DNA of 64,000 nt from Erpobdella octoculata (GCA_963978895.1 OZ022243.1:5665182-5729181); one strand, 5' to 3'. Shown: positions 37,239 to 48,984, counted from the first letter of the stretch. Numbers and translations are program-made. The notes: generated by a model from the sequence alone, not told the origin.

Positions 37239-38284
37239 TATTTATGCCGTCAAATAACTATTAGACGACCGAAACGTAATTTATAAAGTTACCAGTAGTA
37301 TTACAAATATTTAAAATCAGTCCAAAGGAACGTCTGTGGAAAAATTCAAGCCTTTTTCAGTTCAGTTAAGGAATCTGTCGCACAATGAGAACAGCCAAAA
37401 CCAATTTTCTTAAGTAGTCTTTTGTTTGAAAGTATGTAGGAAATAATGAAAAATCACTTCGAAATACCAAAAAAACCATTTATCAGGAGCGAAACGAAAA
37501 CTTAGTTGAAAAGAACACACTTAACATGGCAGCAGGATGGTGCGGGGCAAATGGACTTTTTTAATTTAATAAGTAATCTCAATTGGTTGTATCTATCAGT
37601 TTATTTTATTATAATACTTAAAAAAATAACTGAAATGCTTCTAATATAAAATAAAATAGTGATGGTCAACTCACAATTAAGCTTTGAGTAAAATGGTAGC
37701 TTTAAGAAGTTTTTTTTTGAAAACAAAAAGAAGAAATGGCAGAAAAAACCGGGACTCAATCAATTCGTCAAAAATTATTTTCTAAAAAATTGTTGGACAA
37801 CGAAAAAAGAGGTCGGAAGACATTTCATATAAAAACAATTCACCGAGAAACACGTCTTTTCAATATCTCTCGACCACTATAGTATCATGGGTAAACTAAA
37901 ACACACACAGTATTTTCTTAATTATTAAAGTATCATCGGTAAACTAACACTCCCAGTTACCGCCATTGGTAAACTATTCAGACCCACAGCTGAAAACATG
38001 GCGAGGTTCGTGGATATAAACCGCGCCATGGAAAAAAAATAAAAAAGGTATTTTTTATTTTGGGCGTTAGATGCTGTAGAAGTTCTACTAAAAACCAATT
38101 CGAGTTTGCTATTATTTTGTTTTCTTAAGAATGTTGGTCATTTTTTCTTTCCGTTGAAATAGAATGCAATGATGTTTTGAACAATTGAATTGCTGAGAAA
38201 CTTTTTAGTAGCATGAATGAGTTTGTTTATTTTATTTTATTTTATAAAACGAGGGTACAAATCTAGCATACTGTACCCTGGAGT
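37239..38284. other. Upstream flank of A1, duplicated upstream of A2
   Basis: 37240-38045 is collinear with 46441-47510. It ends in a block with AATATCTCTCGACCACTATA and GATATAAACCGCGCCATGG. Retention upstream of both A genes suggests that it contains their promoter. No gene. Confidence 0.6.
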
Positions 38285-38710
38285 GTTATTTTGGGGGTTG
38301 AGCTATTGAAAGGAAAAGGTTTATAAGGTTTGGAAAAGTATTTACGACTAGGGGACGTCTGTCACAGCTCTTTTTAAAAGAAAAAAAAATATTTAGAAAA
38401 GTAGCCACAACTAGCTCCCTTCCAAAAGGAATCATTTGAGAAATAGAAAACAATTGCAAAGGTTTTTTGAAAAAATAAAAAAAAACAGATCAGACGTTTT
38501 TGGAAAATTTTTTGGAAAATAGTTATAACTACCCCCCCCCCAGGATAAAAATAAGTTTTTGGAAATGTGTTTGGGAAAATAGCTACAACTACTTGTCTTT
38601 AATCATAAACAATTATTTTAAAAAAAACAAATCGATATGGTTTTAGAAAAATATTTGAAAAAAAGCTATGACTACCCCTCTGGCCGTAAATTATTAAAAA
38701 AAAACATTTT
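38285..38710. repeat. Degenerate repeat of about 100 bp (AGCTACRACTACCCC units)
   Basis: About four units, each with a GGTTTTGGAAAA-like block, then A-rich DNA, then TAGCTACAACTA or TAACTACCCCC. Related units occur at 4720-4850. Contains a (C)10 run at about 38530. Confidence 0.55.
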
Positions 38711-39606
38711 GCACGTAGGAATGTCATTTATAAACATTTTGCTTTTTTCCTGGTTTTGCTAAAAATACGTTTCTAATTGTAACTGGTTTTAATATTAAAA
38801 TTGTATTTTTTTAACAAATAAACAATCTACAACCCAAAGAATTTTATTCACTCAACTACCATGAATTTGTGCAAAAAAAAGTAGTTTGACGAGATTTTAA
38901 TAAATTGCTGTTTTATACGGTAGAATTTCTTACCGATGTTAAAAGCCCGAATATCAAAACTGGTTTTGTTATTCGGTATTACAATCTCAGTTCTTTTAAA
39001 CAAAATAAAAACGTTTTATCTCGTGAATAATTTTCTACCACTTTTGTAAATAAACTTAATTTTGCTGTTCATAATATGTTCATAAGAATTAAAACATTTA
39101 AACATTTCATGAAAATTGTTAAGATTGGAAATGACTCACAAAAGCAGCACTCTTGAAGAACATACTTGCATAGTACCAAGCGAGTCAGTTAGGATAAACT
39201 GACCATTCCTGGCCACTGACCAATTACTGACCATTTTTTAAGAGCACTGTAAAAGAATTCATCACGATCTTGAATTTTTATTAAAGTTTTAAATTCTTTG
39301 GTTAAATGTTACTTTGAAGTCTAGTGTTACTTATCCAGTTTCTCGGCGTAATTTATTTCTACATAAAAGCTCAAACGTTTGCAACTTTACGGTCTTAAAA
39401 TTTTAAAAAATCGAGAAGAAATTCTTTTTTTTCAACTCAAATAATAAATTATATGGACAGTTTAAAAAATAAATCCAAATGAAAGGAACTCCATAATTTG
39501 TTCTCATTTACTTTTTTCGGTTCTTTTATCTAAATTTCAACTAAAAATAATGTATCAAAAATTCCACTTTATATAATTACTGAAGGTAAAACGCAGCGTA
39601 CACTTT
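38711..39606. other. AT-rich non-coding stretch
   Basis: This is where FReD exons for B2 would be expected by comparison with B1. None is recognisable in any frame. Confidence 0.5.
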
Positions 39607-39973
39607 ATGGATTTGACGTGGAACATTTTCCAAAAAGTGCTATGCAGAGTTTCTGATAAAAAAATTGGACCAGACAAGACATTGCCAAATTTTGATTTGA
39701 GAAAACGTTTTCAGCAAAATTGGAACTGCTCGACTACAAATTGTTATTTTGGATGGAAACGACTCTCACAATTTTGTGGAATTACTTGATCTTGCACGAG
39801 ACAATCAAATCCACATTGTTGTATTATTAGCCCACACCTCTAATTGGCTACAGCCACGTGACATGACTATTTTCAAACCATTTAAATATACTTGTGGAGA
39901 TGTATGCCAAAAGCTGATAAATGATGATGTATCACTTTCTGTCATCATTTTTGCTTTGCAGTTAAAAAATTGA
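39607..39973 (+). pseudogene. pogo/Tigger DDE transposase fragment
   Basis: Two overlapping frames. The second reads IVILDGNDSHNFVELLDLAR, then NQIHIVVLLAHTSNWLQPRD and MTIFKPFKYTCGDV, the classic LLLDGHxSH ... IxLxxLPPHTxHxLQPLDVxxFxPLK block of the DDE_1 endonuclease. A frameshift separates it from the upstream piece. The PPHT and QPLD motifs are altered, so the fragment is inactive. Confidence 0.8.
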
Positions 39974-40624
39974 TGCTTGCTACAGCGCTTCTCCGTCTGT
40001 CTTTTAGAATTTTCACAAAATCTCCAATATTCAAAATTTATATAAATAAGTATTTTCTTACCACATTTTGTAATTCCATACATGCTTGTTGCCATCACTA
40101 TTTTTTTAGTTTACTGATATGTTTCAAATTTATTGCAGACTTTATAATAATTAATCATGTATATATTTTTATCAAAGATAAATAAATGTTTTTTTTTAAA
40201 ACATCGAATAATTTTCCACTGAAAATATTCAAGGTATATATTTATAAAATGTGCTGGAGAAAAAGTGGCTTCAAAATTAAATATTTGATGAATAATCCTC
40301 TTGATTAATAGACAATAGATGAACAGTCCTTATGATGAACCGTCTTCTTGATGAATAGTCCTTTGATGAATAGTTTCTTGATGAATAGTCCTTGATGAAC
40401 AGTCCCTTGATGATTCGTTATTTGAAGAAAAGTCCGCATACCCTTAAGCCATGCAATTCAAACTAACTTTGTTTTATTGCTGGATACCTTTAAAAATTAA
40501 AAAATGTCCCGCATCTTTACGATTGGAATTATGTTTTATCAGCTTAACACAAATTAAAAGTTTACATAAATATAAAAAGGTTCTGGCTGCCAACCTGACT
40601 AACTGGCGGTCGCCAGGTAGGCTA
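39974..40624. other. AT-rich stretch with a short TGATGAATAGTCCT repeat
   Basis: About seven copies of a 14-20-bp GATGAATAGTCCTT motif lie at 40285-40440. 40440-40620 is collinear with the DNA downstream of B1 (27965-28150). Confidence 0.6.
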
Positions 40625-41085
40625 AAGGGCTTGGTAGACCAATGTGCTTTGTAGACCAATGTCTTTGGTTGACCATTATTTTTTGTAGGCCAATGTGGTT
40701 AATAGGCCAATGTGTTTTGTACGCCAATGTGCTTTGTAGGCCAATGTGCTTTGTAGGCCAATGTGCTTTGTAGGCCATTCTGCTTGGTTGGCCAATGTGC
40801 CCTGTAGGCCAATGTGTTTAGTAGACCAATATGCTCTGTAGGTCAATGTGCTTTGTAGGCCAAACCTTGGTTTGGTTGACAAATGTGCTTTGTAGGCCAA
40901 TGTGCTTTGTAGGCCAATGTGCTTTGTAGGCCAATGTGCTTTGTAGGCCAATGTGCTTTGTAGGCCAATGGGTTTTGTAGGCCAAAAATTATTTGTAGGC
41001 CAATGTGCTTTGTAGGCCAATGTGCTTTGTATGCCAATGTGCTTAGTAGGCCGATGTATTTTGTAGGCCAATGTTTCTAGTTTTA
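40625..41085. repeat. 17-bp minisatellite (GCTTTGTAGGCCAATGT), expanded
   Basis: About 27 units. Because three 17-bp units equal 51 bp, all minus frames can stay open as a 17-residue repeat (GLQSTLAYKAHWPTKHI). Since B1 has only a short version, the open frame is a by-product of expansion. Confidence 0.92.
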
Positions 41086-41204
41086 TTCTTTTCCCGGTCA
41101 AGAACTTTTATGGAAAAAATACCCCCGCCATCGGTTTTCTGGAAGAAAATTTAATTAGGTTTTAGCCCTCTCCACCACGATCTTCGACTTTTTTTTACCC
41201 CAGC

Positions 41205-41832
41205 CTTATTTCAAGCAAAGCAAAAATGTACAACCTTTTGGCGGATGTCCAAATACAAACGATAGAGATGTGATAATGACTGCATTGAGGAAGTGGATTC
41301 AAATAAATTGTATCATTGCAGGCGAACATTTCGCATGTTCTCAATCGATCATTTAGAATCTTATAGTTGTAATGACAACATGTTGAAGAATATAAATCAT
41401 TTCGAAACTTTTGTGAAATCAGAAGCTCTTTGCTTATTGTGGAAGTTATTCCGTAACTGTCAAAATCGCTTTGTTTATCACTCGTAGGAAAAACACTTTC
41501 TGTTACAAAAGTTACACTGTTTCCACTTGTTGTCACAAATACTCTACTGAACAAACCATTTTCAACTTTTACAGTAAATCTTGAGCTGCTGATATCATCG
41601 ACGATGTCTAAAACTGTAAAAAAAAACGAGGAACACAGTTTAGAACATTCAAGATCAGAGCGACCAATCGCATCTCCTTGGCCACTGCATCGTTTGCACA
41701 TTGGGCAACTCCTTCTTTGTTCATAGTCGCAGAGTATAGAAATTCTCGCGTTTCTCCCGCATCGAGTGTTAACAAAAACCAGCATGCTGGAATCTTAAAA
41801 CAATGTAGGAGTGTTGGATTGTGGTCAAACAT
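41205..41832 (-). pseudogene. Gene B2: frameshifted signal peptide plus PAN/apple-like exon
   Basis: Paralogue of B1. It starts MFDHNPTLLHCFKIPACWFL at 41832 and follows B1 closely (EFLYSATMNKEGVAQC). Near 41663 one base is missing: CGACCAATCG here against CGAACCAATCG in B1. The rest therefore continues in another frame (SDLECSKLCSSFF ... STCCHYNYKILNDRLRTCEM ... PLPQCSHYHI). The end after HYHI is also altered. No FReD exons follow within the roughly 2 kb downstream where B1 has them. Most likely a pseudogene; a single-base assembly error would explain the shift but not the missing exons. Confidence 0.75.
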
Positions 41833-44154
41833 GTTACACTTATAAGTGAAATTAAACCATATATAACAATAAGTGCGAAAAAATACTTTATAAATAATTT
41901 AAAAACATTATAAGAGCATATTTTGAAAATTCAGCTGAAAATCGTTTTATATATAGAGTGAAATAATATAAATTCTCTTAAAGAAAAACTTAAAATTTTG
42001 TGATTGAAAAAATAAAAACAAATCAATGGTTTTTTTCTTCTGACATACTTTGCCATTAAAAATCTCAAAACTGTAAGCATTATGCTTCCAGTAAAATAGT
42101 AAAACAAAAAAATACATAATTCCAAAATTACACGTTCTCATTACTTCCCATATTAAATGGTTTGAGCTGGGCATTGATGATGATCACCAGTCAGTCAGTT
42201 GGTCGGTCAGTGTGTCAGCATACCTTTTTGTTATAGGTTATAGATGAAAATTAGTAGAAAAATTATGTTTATATATTAGCAAAATTAATTAGTTAACATA
42301 TTTAAGCATTATTGACGTTTCAAATATTTTAAGAGCATTTAGTTGTTTGGATCAGAAACTAAAAAAATAAAGGAAAAGTACTTCTTAACTTTTTTGCTAA
42401 GACGTTGGTAAAATCATATATTGTTTCAAAATTAAGGATTATTTTGTTAACTATAACAATGGTCGCTTGAGTTTCTGGTAAAATGTTATCCTCTCTCTAT
42501 AACAAGTTTTGTTTATTAAATGCTACAACATTTTTTTCTGTTTGTTTTTTAATTTGAAAAGTATTTTAAACACAGCAGACAAGTTTGCATCTTTTTTTAC
42601 CGACCTTCTCCAGACTTCACCTGATTAAAACCGGACCACACCTGATTTGACCAAATTTCACCGGTATTTACCGTGCATCACCAGACCCCACCATGCCCCA
42701 TAGGCATCAAAAGGGTTGGTTTCACACAGTTGAGTCAGTCATGATGTCACGCCTTTTCAACTTTCTCCTCTTCCGAGTCAGGCATTGCCAAATAAGCGTA
42801 GCGAGGGGGCTTGGCGTTGTTTTAATTGCGTTTAATTTTTGCAGTTGTTACTCAAAACTGTTCAAAAAGGGCCATAATTATTTGTCCTTGAAAAATATAC
42901 GTAAAAATTTTGAGAAATGAACCCATTGCTCACAGCTGACATAGCATTACGGTTCAGGTACTTTCTGGTAAAATCTTTGAGAAATGAACCCATTGCTCAT
43001 AGCTGACATAGCATTACGGTTCAGGCACTTTCTGGTTTATAACACTGCCGTCTGAACGATGATCGTAAGCTAAGCTGCTGCCACGATGTTTCATGGGTGA
43101 ACCCCAACAAAAAACCACCCAATGTTAGAGAGAAGATGTATCTTACTTTATTCTTGGTTCATTCAGACTTGCTTGATTGTTTCTAGTGTCATGTTCAAGT
43201 TACCATTATAAAGTCTATGTGCTAAAATGTTAAATTACTTGATGGGACTTTGTTTATCGTTGACAAAATTTTAAAACGAAGCAACTCATAGTGTGGTTTG
43301 TTATTAGGCTAATGTTTTGTGCAGAAAGCAAAATGGCTCATTAAACGTGCAGATGACATAAAAACAAGAGAACATCTTTTTAAACCATTTAAAATAATAA
43401 ATAATAATATCATTTTTTAACAAAACCAAGAAACGTTTTATATCTTTAATTATTACTTGAAATAAAACAGATATCAAAATACTAAACAAAATTACATTTT
43501 TATTCAACTAGAATTTGATGTAATTTAATTATAAAAAGCTAAATCAAAAGAAACAAGTGATATGAGAAATTATTGAAACATTTAAACAATTAAAAACATG
43601 ATTTTAAAGACTGCTCTAAAAGAAGCAAAGCTTTATAGCAAATTCGTATCGCCATATTTTACTTTAGCGATAATTGCTTATTAATCATTTCGTTAAAGTA
43701 TTAAAAAAGTAATTAACTAATTAATAGATACCTAATGATTAACTAATAATTGAATCGTAATAAATCACTTTAAACAATCGCTAATATAATAACTTATTGA
43801 AGTTATATTTTCTAAAACAATCTTTCCATCAATCCCCTTCATGAAACATATATAAATGAATAATCCTGCACTTTATAAAAAACGTCATTAAGTGGAAAAT
43901 ACAACGACTAAGTGATGTTTTGTTTACAAATATTTCGGAAAAAAAGAATGGCTATTTGCCATGGGAAGAGAAACAGCATTGCATCAACTTCGAAAAAAAA
44001 TTAAAAGAAATGAACATTCGTAGCAAAGACAATTTATGTGTTACATAAATATAATTTGTTATGAAACAAATCAGTATTTCAAGTGATATAGTATTAAGTG
44101 TATTCATTTAAACGTTTTTATAAAATAATGTAAGCAAATTAAAAAAACCACTCT
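41833..44154. other. Intergenic stretch between B2 and A2
   Basis: Collinear at its ends with 29020-29350 and 30460-30570. A direct duplication of about 67 bp (TTTGAGAAATGAACCCATTG ...) lies at about 42908-43040. A GCGTAGCGAGGGGGC element scrap lies at 42797. No gene. Confidence 0.55.
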
Positions 44155-44460
44155 CTGCAACTTATCTAAATCTAAAATTGAAGTACACCTAAAATTAAAT
44201 ACAACTAACATTCAACTTGAAGAACAACTGAAATTAAAATACAGCTAAAAATAAAATACAATTAAAATAAAATACAGCTAAAATTAATGTACAACTAAAA
44301 TTAAATTAAAATTAAAGTGCAATCAAATGTGAAATAAAACTAAAATTGAAGCGCAACTAAATTTGAAATAGAATTAAATTAAAATTAAAATACAACCGAA
44401 ATAAAACTAAAACAGAATTAAAAAAAATTAAAGTAAACTTTCCCCTACAACTAAAATTGA
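44155..44460. repeat. 16-17-bp A-rich repeat (ACTAAAATTAAAATACA)
   Basis: About 15 degenerate units downstream of A2. The homologous position downstream of A1 (about 30835-30870) has only one or two units. Confidence 0.75.
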
Positions 44461-44639
44461 TTGAAAAAAATTTATGTACAGCTTAATTTGATTTGAAACT
44501 ACAATAAACATTTTCTTTTTTAAAACATTAGTATGCCGAACCTGTATGCACTAATAAAAGTATTTTTAATTATATAAATTTATTAAATAATTGTTTTTCA
44601 AATATTTTAAGTATGTAAAAGTCGCTGTTAAAGGTAGTA

Positions 44640-44914
44640 TTAAAAGCACAAAGAAGGAATCAATTTCAATACCATCTTGGTGGATGTTACCCTTTTTACT
44701 GGGCTGGTGAAGCAAAAATTGTTTGCACAGGAGTTTGGGCTGCATACGTTAATGCAGGATAAAGTTGCGAACCACCAGCCTAATCCTGTATTGCAACCAA
44801 AGCTGTTTTTATCATACGTAGCAAATTGAATATCTTTCTGCAACTGCAAATTCTGTAGACCGCTTGTAAGTTGAGAGACAATAGAATCCATGTTTGTTAT
44901 TTTGTAAAACTTGT
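44640..44914 (-). CDS. Gene A2: fibrinogen-related domain, C-terminal exon
   Basis: Phase-1 acceptor (TTTATTTCAACGCAG before 44914), stop at 44640. It reads DKFYKITNMDSIVSQL, QFATYDKNSFGCNTGLGWWF, SPNSCANNFC and TSTKMVLKLIPSLCF. FReD hallmarks are intact; the calcium loop is reduced to YDKNS. The C-terminal tail is four residues longer than in A1. It joins 45058-45351 across a phase-1 intron of about 140 bp. Confidence 0.82.
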
Positions 44915-45057
44915 CTGCGTTGAAATAAAAAATATTTGTCAAAACTTTCATTTTTCAATTTGAAAAAAATTTTTTACAAACCGGTTGATTAAAAATGTAA
45001 AAATATTATTATATATTGCAACTGCCATTTAGTAATGAAATTGTAAATATTAAATAC

Positions 45058-45351
45058 CTTCTTTATCAATTCGAAATTTGACGTATGACACAACATCCCT
45101 TGTTCCATCATAGTAGTTTATTGTTATACAAAGAGTACGGTCCTGCTCATTTGTTAACCTTTCAATCTCGTCATTTCCTTTCCAGAAAAAATCAGTTTCA
45201 TTGAATCCACATTTGAATTCCGACCAGTTTTTCTCAACACAGCTTAGGCTAGCATTTTTTTGTTGAATGACAATTTCATTGTTGTTATTTGGAAGATTAC
45301 TTCCACTAGGTTGGGATGGACATTGTTGGGATGAACCTGGCTGAGTTACAC
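45058..45351 (-). CDS. Gene A2: linker plus fibrinogen-related domain, N-terminal exon
   Basis: Phase 1 at both ends (acceptor TATTGCCAG before 45351; donor GAAG|GTATTT after 45058). It has a short stalk (one PGVTQ, then PGSSQQCPSQPSGS), then NNNNEIVIQQKNASLSCVEK, NWSEFKCGF, FFWKGNDEIERLTNEQ and VKFRIDKEG. The FReD starts at the VIQ strand, as in A1 and B1. The stalk has an extra cysteine (QQCPS) absent in A1 that could form an inter-chain disulphide (inference). Confidence 0.82.
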
Positions 45352-46086
45352 CTGGCAATACAACAATTGAATAACTATAAACTTCAACGTGAAAACACTA
45401 GACTGTGTGATTATATTAGACTAGTTGTAATTGACATTAGAATTTCTAAATAGTGATTATTGTGATTTAAAGGTTGACGTTTATTGTTGCGAAAAACCCC
45501 AAAGATTGACAATATTTATTTTTTTTTATAAACTGAGAGGTTTATAATGAATTGTCAGTTTACGGAAAAATTTGCCATTTTTTTGCTCTTGGAAAGTTTG
45601 CTCCCGGTTTTTCACCACTATATTTTCGTCTCCGAAAAGATGGGAAAAAAACATTTTTTGAGAAACATTCAATGGATTTTTTTTAAAATTTCATGTTATG
45701 TGATTAAATAATATGAATCGATAAATTTAATAAAATATTGTATAATATAAATTAAATTATAACCATTTAAAGGAGATGCAAGCACAAATTTCGAGGCATC
45801 CTGCGTAACATAATTGATTAGTTTTAATACTTTTAATTGATAGATAGATAGATAGATAAATTCTATTTCCTATCAGTGTAAGGTTTATTTCCACGGCAAT
45901 AATTTAACACCCAAAATGAACACTTTTTATCAACTTTATAGGCTAGGGTTCGGCGCATTCCGACGCATGTTTGGCTAGCAGGTAAAAATCGTGTTATCCC
46001 ATACATGCTGGAGCCATTCCTTGCGCTGCTTCCACTAAATGATGCCTTAATGTTACGACTTTTACCTATACCTTTTAAACGCTTAC

Positions 46087-46440
46087 CCTGAAATTAGGAC
46101 GAGTCATATGGTAGTGGAAACATTGAGAAAGTGGAGTCAGTGTAATTGTTACATCATTGCAAGAGAACATTTCGCACGTATTTTCTCCACCATTTGATAT
46201 TTTATAGTTGAAATGACAACAGGGCATAGATTGGGTTAAAGCTTTGAGCGCAGCCATGTATGAATTTGAACAGAATTTAGAGCATTCTAGAACAGAATCG
46301 ATGTCTTGTATTTCACGGAGAACTGCATTGTTAGAACATTGAAAATTTTTATCAAGTTTCGTGGTTGCAGAGTACAAAACATCTTGTATTCCCTCTAGAG
46401 TAGAGATTGGTAAAAAGACACAACTTAGAAATATAAACAT
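46087..46440 (-). CDS. Gene A2: signal peptide plus PAN/apple-like cysteine domain
   Basis: Almost identical to the A1 exon: MFIFLSCVFLPISTLEGIQD, NFQCSNNAV, LECSKFC, MPCCHFNYKISNGG, CEMFSCND, PLSQCFHYH. Signal peptide of about 16 residues; eight cysteines. Donor AGG|GTAAGC after 46087, phase 0 as in A1, so the join to the phase-1 FReD exon again implies a missing small exon or another splice choice. With no LINE here the whole A2 gene spans only about 1.8 kb, making it the cleanest member of the cluster. Confidence 0.75.
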
Positions 46441-47944
46441 TATTTATGCCGTCAAAAAACTATTAGACGACCGAAACGTGATTTATAAAGTTACCAGTAG
46501 TATTACAAATATTTAAAATCAGTCCAAAGGAAAGTCTGTGGAGAAATTCAAGCCTTTTTCAGTTCAGTTGAAGAATTTGTCGCACAATGGGAACAGCCAA
46601 AAACAATTTTCTTAAGTAGTCTTTTGTTTGAAAGCATGTAGGAAATAATGAAAAAAACACTTCGAAATGCCAAAAAAACCATTTATCAGGAGCGAAACGA
46701 AAACTTAGTTGAAAAGAACACACTTAACATGACAGCAGCACGGTGCGGGGCAAATGGACTTTTTTTTAATTTAATTAGTAATTTCAATTGGTTGTATCTT
46801 TCCATTTATTTTATTATATTACTTAAAAAATAAATGAAATATCCCTAAGATAAAATCAAGCTGCAATTTAAAAACATACAAGTTATAATTAAAAAAAAAC
46901 TAATAAAACCTTAAAAAATTTTCTGGACAATTTTCTGTAAGAGAATAATAAATATAACAAGAAGGGTGACATTGAAAACATATTCATTCAGAATATTTCT
47001 AGGATAAACAATGCAACTGATGGAAAACATTAACATACAGATTTGTTTCAATCCGACTGGTAGGTGGGTGGTCCGCACACAATTAAGCTTTTTGAAAAAT
47101 GGTAGCATTAAGAAAAGATTTTTTGAAAACAATCGGGACCAGTTCAATTCATCGAAAATTATTTTCAACAAAAATTGTTTACAAAAAAAGAGGTTTCCTA
47201 AAAACTCACCGAGAAACACGTCCTATACGCAGTACTTTCAATATCTCTCGACCGTTATATTATCATCGGCAGTACTTTCAATATCTCTCGACCACTATAT
47301 TATCATCGGCAGTACTTTCAATATCTCTCGACCACTATAGTATCATCGGAGATGTGACACACCACACACAGTACTTTCAATACCTCTCGATCATTAAAGT
47401 ATCATCAGTAAACTAACACTTGCAGTCACCACTATCGGTAAACTGTTCCGATCCACAACTGAAAACGTAGAGAGGCTCGTGCATATAAGCCGCGCCATGG
47501 AAAAACAAATACAATTTTTATTTTATTTTGAGCCTTAGATACTGTGGAGGTTTGCTGATTTAACAATGTTCATGAAAATAAAGACACTTAAAATTTCATA
47601 AAAATTAACAAAGGTTTTCAAAATCAACTAAACAATTAAACAATGTTTGTGAAGTTTAAGTTTTAATTTACTTGTTAATTATCTAATTAAATGAAACGTT
47701 GTTTTTAAACCTAAAACTACTTGAAGTTCGATGATGATGTCATGTTTTTTTTTAATTTTTTTCAATTATCATTTAACAGGTTTCTACCAACACAATTTCA
47801 TAATTGAAAAACCATGTTGACAACGTTTAAATTAGCATCAACATCCATAAAGAAGTTACCATTTAGGTTTGATACACTGCAGTTTTTATACCACCATGCT
47901 CCTGCATTTATAATTGCACAATTGTTCAAATAAAGATCATATCA
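46441..47944. other. Upstream flank of A2
   Basis: 46441-47510 is collinear with the A1 flank (37239-38045), apart from extra copies of a 40-bp repeat. Likely promoter-bearing. 47511-47944 is AT-rich with nothing recognised. Confidence 0.55.
47230..47408. repeat. 40-bp minisatellite upstream of A2
   Basis: Three exact-period units at 47230, 47270 and 47310 (CAGTACTTTCAATATCTCTC GACCACTATA...), plus a fourth diverged unit at 47369 after a 19-bp break. The A1 flank (about 37850-37930) has only one or two. Confidence 0.9.
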
Positions 47945-48240
47945 ATCAATAAATTGCGTTTATTTATATAGCGCTATTTCCGTTTCGGACATAAACTAAT
48001 CGAAATGAAATGTTTTAAGTCCACGACGGAAAACAGTGAGGGAGGTAGAGTTAGTAAGAGATGTAGAAAGAGAGTTCCAGAGAAAGGGTCCAGGGTAGGA
48101 AAAAATCGTTTAGCAAAAGAGTGCTTAACAGTAAAGATACGAAATTGACTAAGAGAGGAAGATCGAAGACCAGACTTAGGAAGGATTTGTATTAAGTTAT
48201 TTAGGTAGAGTGGAGAAGGACATTTTTTAATCTTTAACAT
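47945..48240 (-). pseudogene. L2/CR1-like LINE 3' end
   Basis: The minus strand reads YLNNLIQILPKSGLRSSSLS ... FFPTLDPFSGTLFLHLLLTL, the decayed C-terminus of ORF2 (PxYLxxLI, LRSS, GPxxWNxLP). The 3' end reads GCGCTATATAAATAAACGCA and then an ATTGATTGAT tail, as in L2-type elements. Confidence 0.7.
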
Positions 48241-48984
48241 TAGTATGCAAATTTCATTGTTCTACTTCCCTATTTTATTGAGAAAAAAATGAAATAAATT
48301 TGAAAGCTAAGTAATTCAAACCTAAACTTTACAGAAATGTTTTATTTGAAAATTTATAGGGAGTTTTGTAAAGCTAAAATATTTAGGAAATGCAAACAAA
48401 ATCGTCAAAACACTCAGAACTTACTATTTTATTGAAAAAAATGAAATAGGCCTACAAACTTAACAATTTACGTTTAACTTTATAAAAATCTTATATTTTA
48501 AGATTTATAGGGAGTTTTGTAAAACGACGAATTTGCGGAAATGCAAAAACGATTGACAAAACATTCAAAACTCACTCTAACTCACTATTTTATAAAAACA
48601 AGTAAAGGCACACAAACTTTGATTTCAAATACACTCGATGTGTGTATGTATACGAAAGATGTTCAAATTACTTCTTTTTTTTAATTGAGACATGTATTGT
48701 CATCCAATATAAAGATATGCTGAAAGTTTCAGCTTCCTAGCTAGTCAAAAACTGGTTAAATGTCACTTGCAAGATTTGTGTACAGAGAAAACCACAAACA
48801 CACACACAAACAGAGATTGTAACCTAAATAAAAGTTTGTAAAAATAACGAAATAGACCTGAAAACTGAGAACTTCAAGCAAATACAAATTAGAACTTTCA
48901 ACGACATGTTTTAATGATATAAAGTAAAAAAATATTTTTTAAAAACAACGCTCGTATAATAATGTACTAAAGGTTTAAAAATAA
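48241..48984. other. AT-rich stretch
   Basis: Two or three diverged copies of a roughly 150-bp unit (GGGAGTTTTGTAAARCTA with AAATGCAAA) lie at 48300-48620. No gene. Confidence 0.45.

Noticed and set aside
40625..41085. CRISPR-like array
   Set aside because: Contiguous 17-bp repeats without unique spacers, in a eukaryotic genome; a minisatellite.
40676..41101. AYKAHWPTKHIGLQ repeat protein of 141 codons
   Set aside because: The paralogous locus has only a few units; three 17-bp units keep any frame open by arithmetic.
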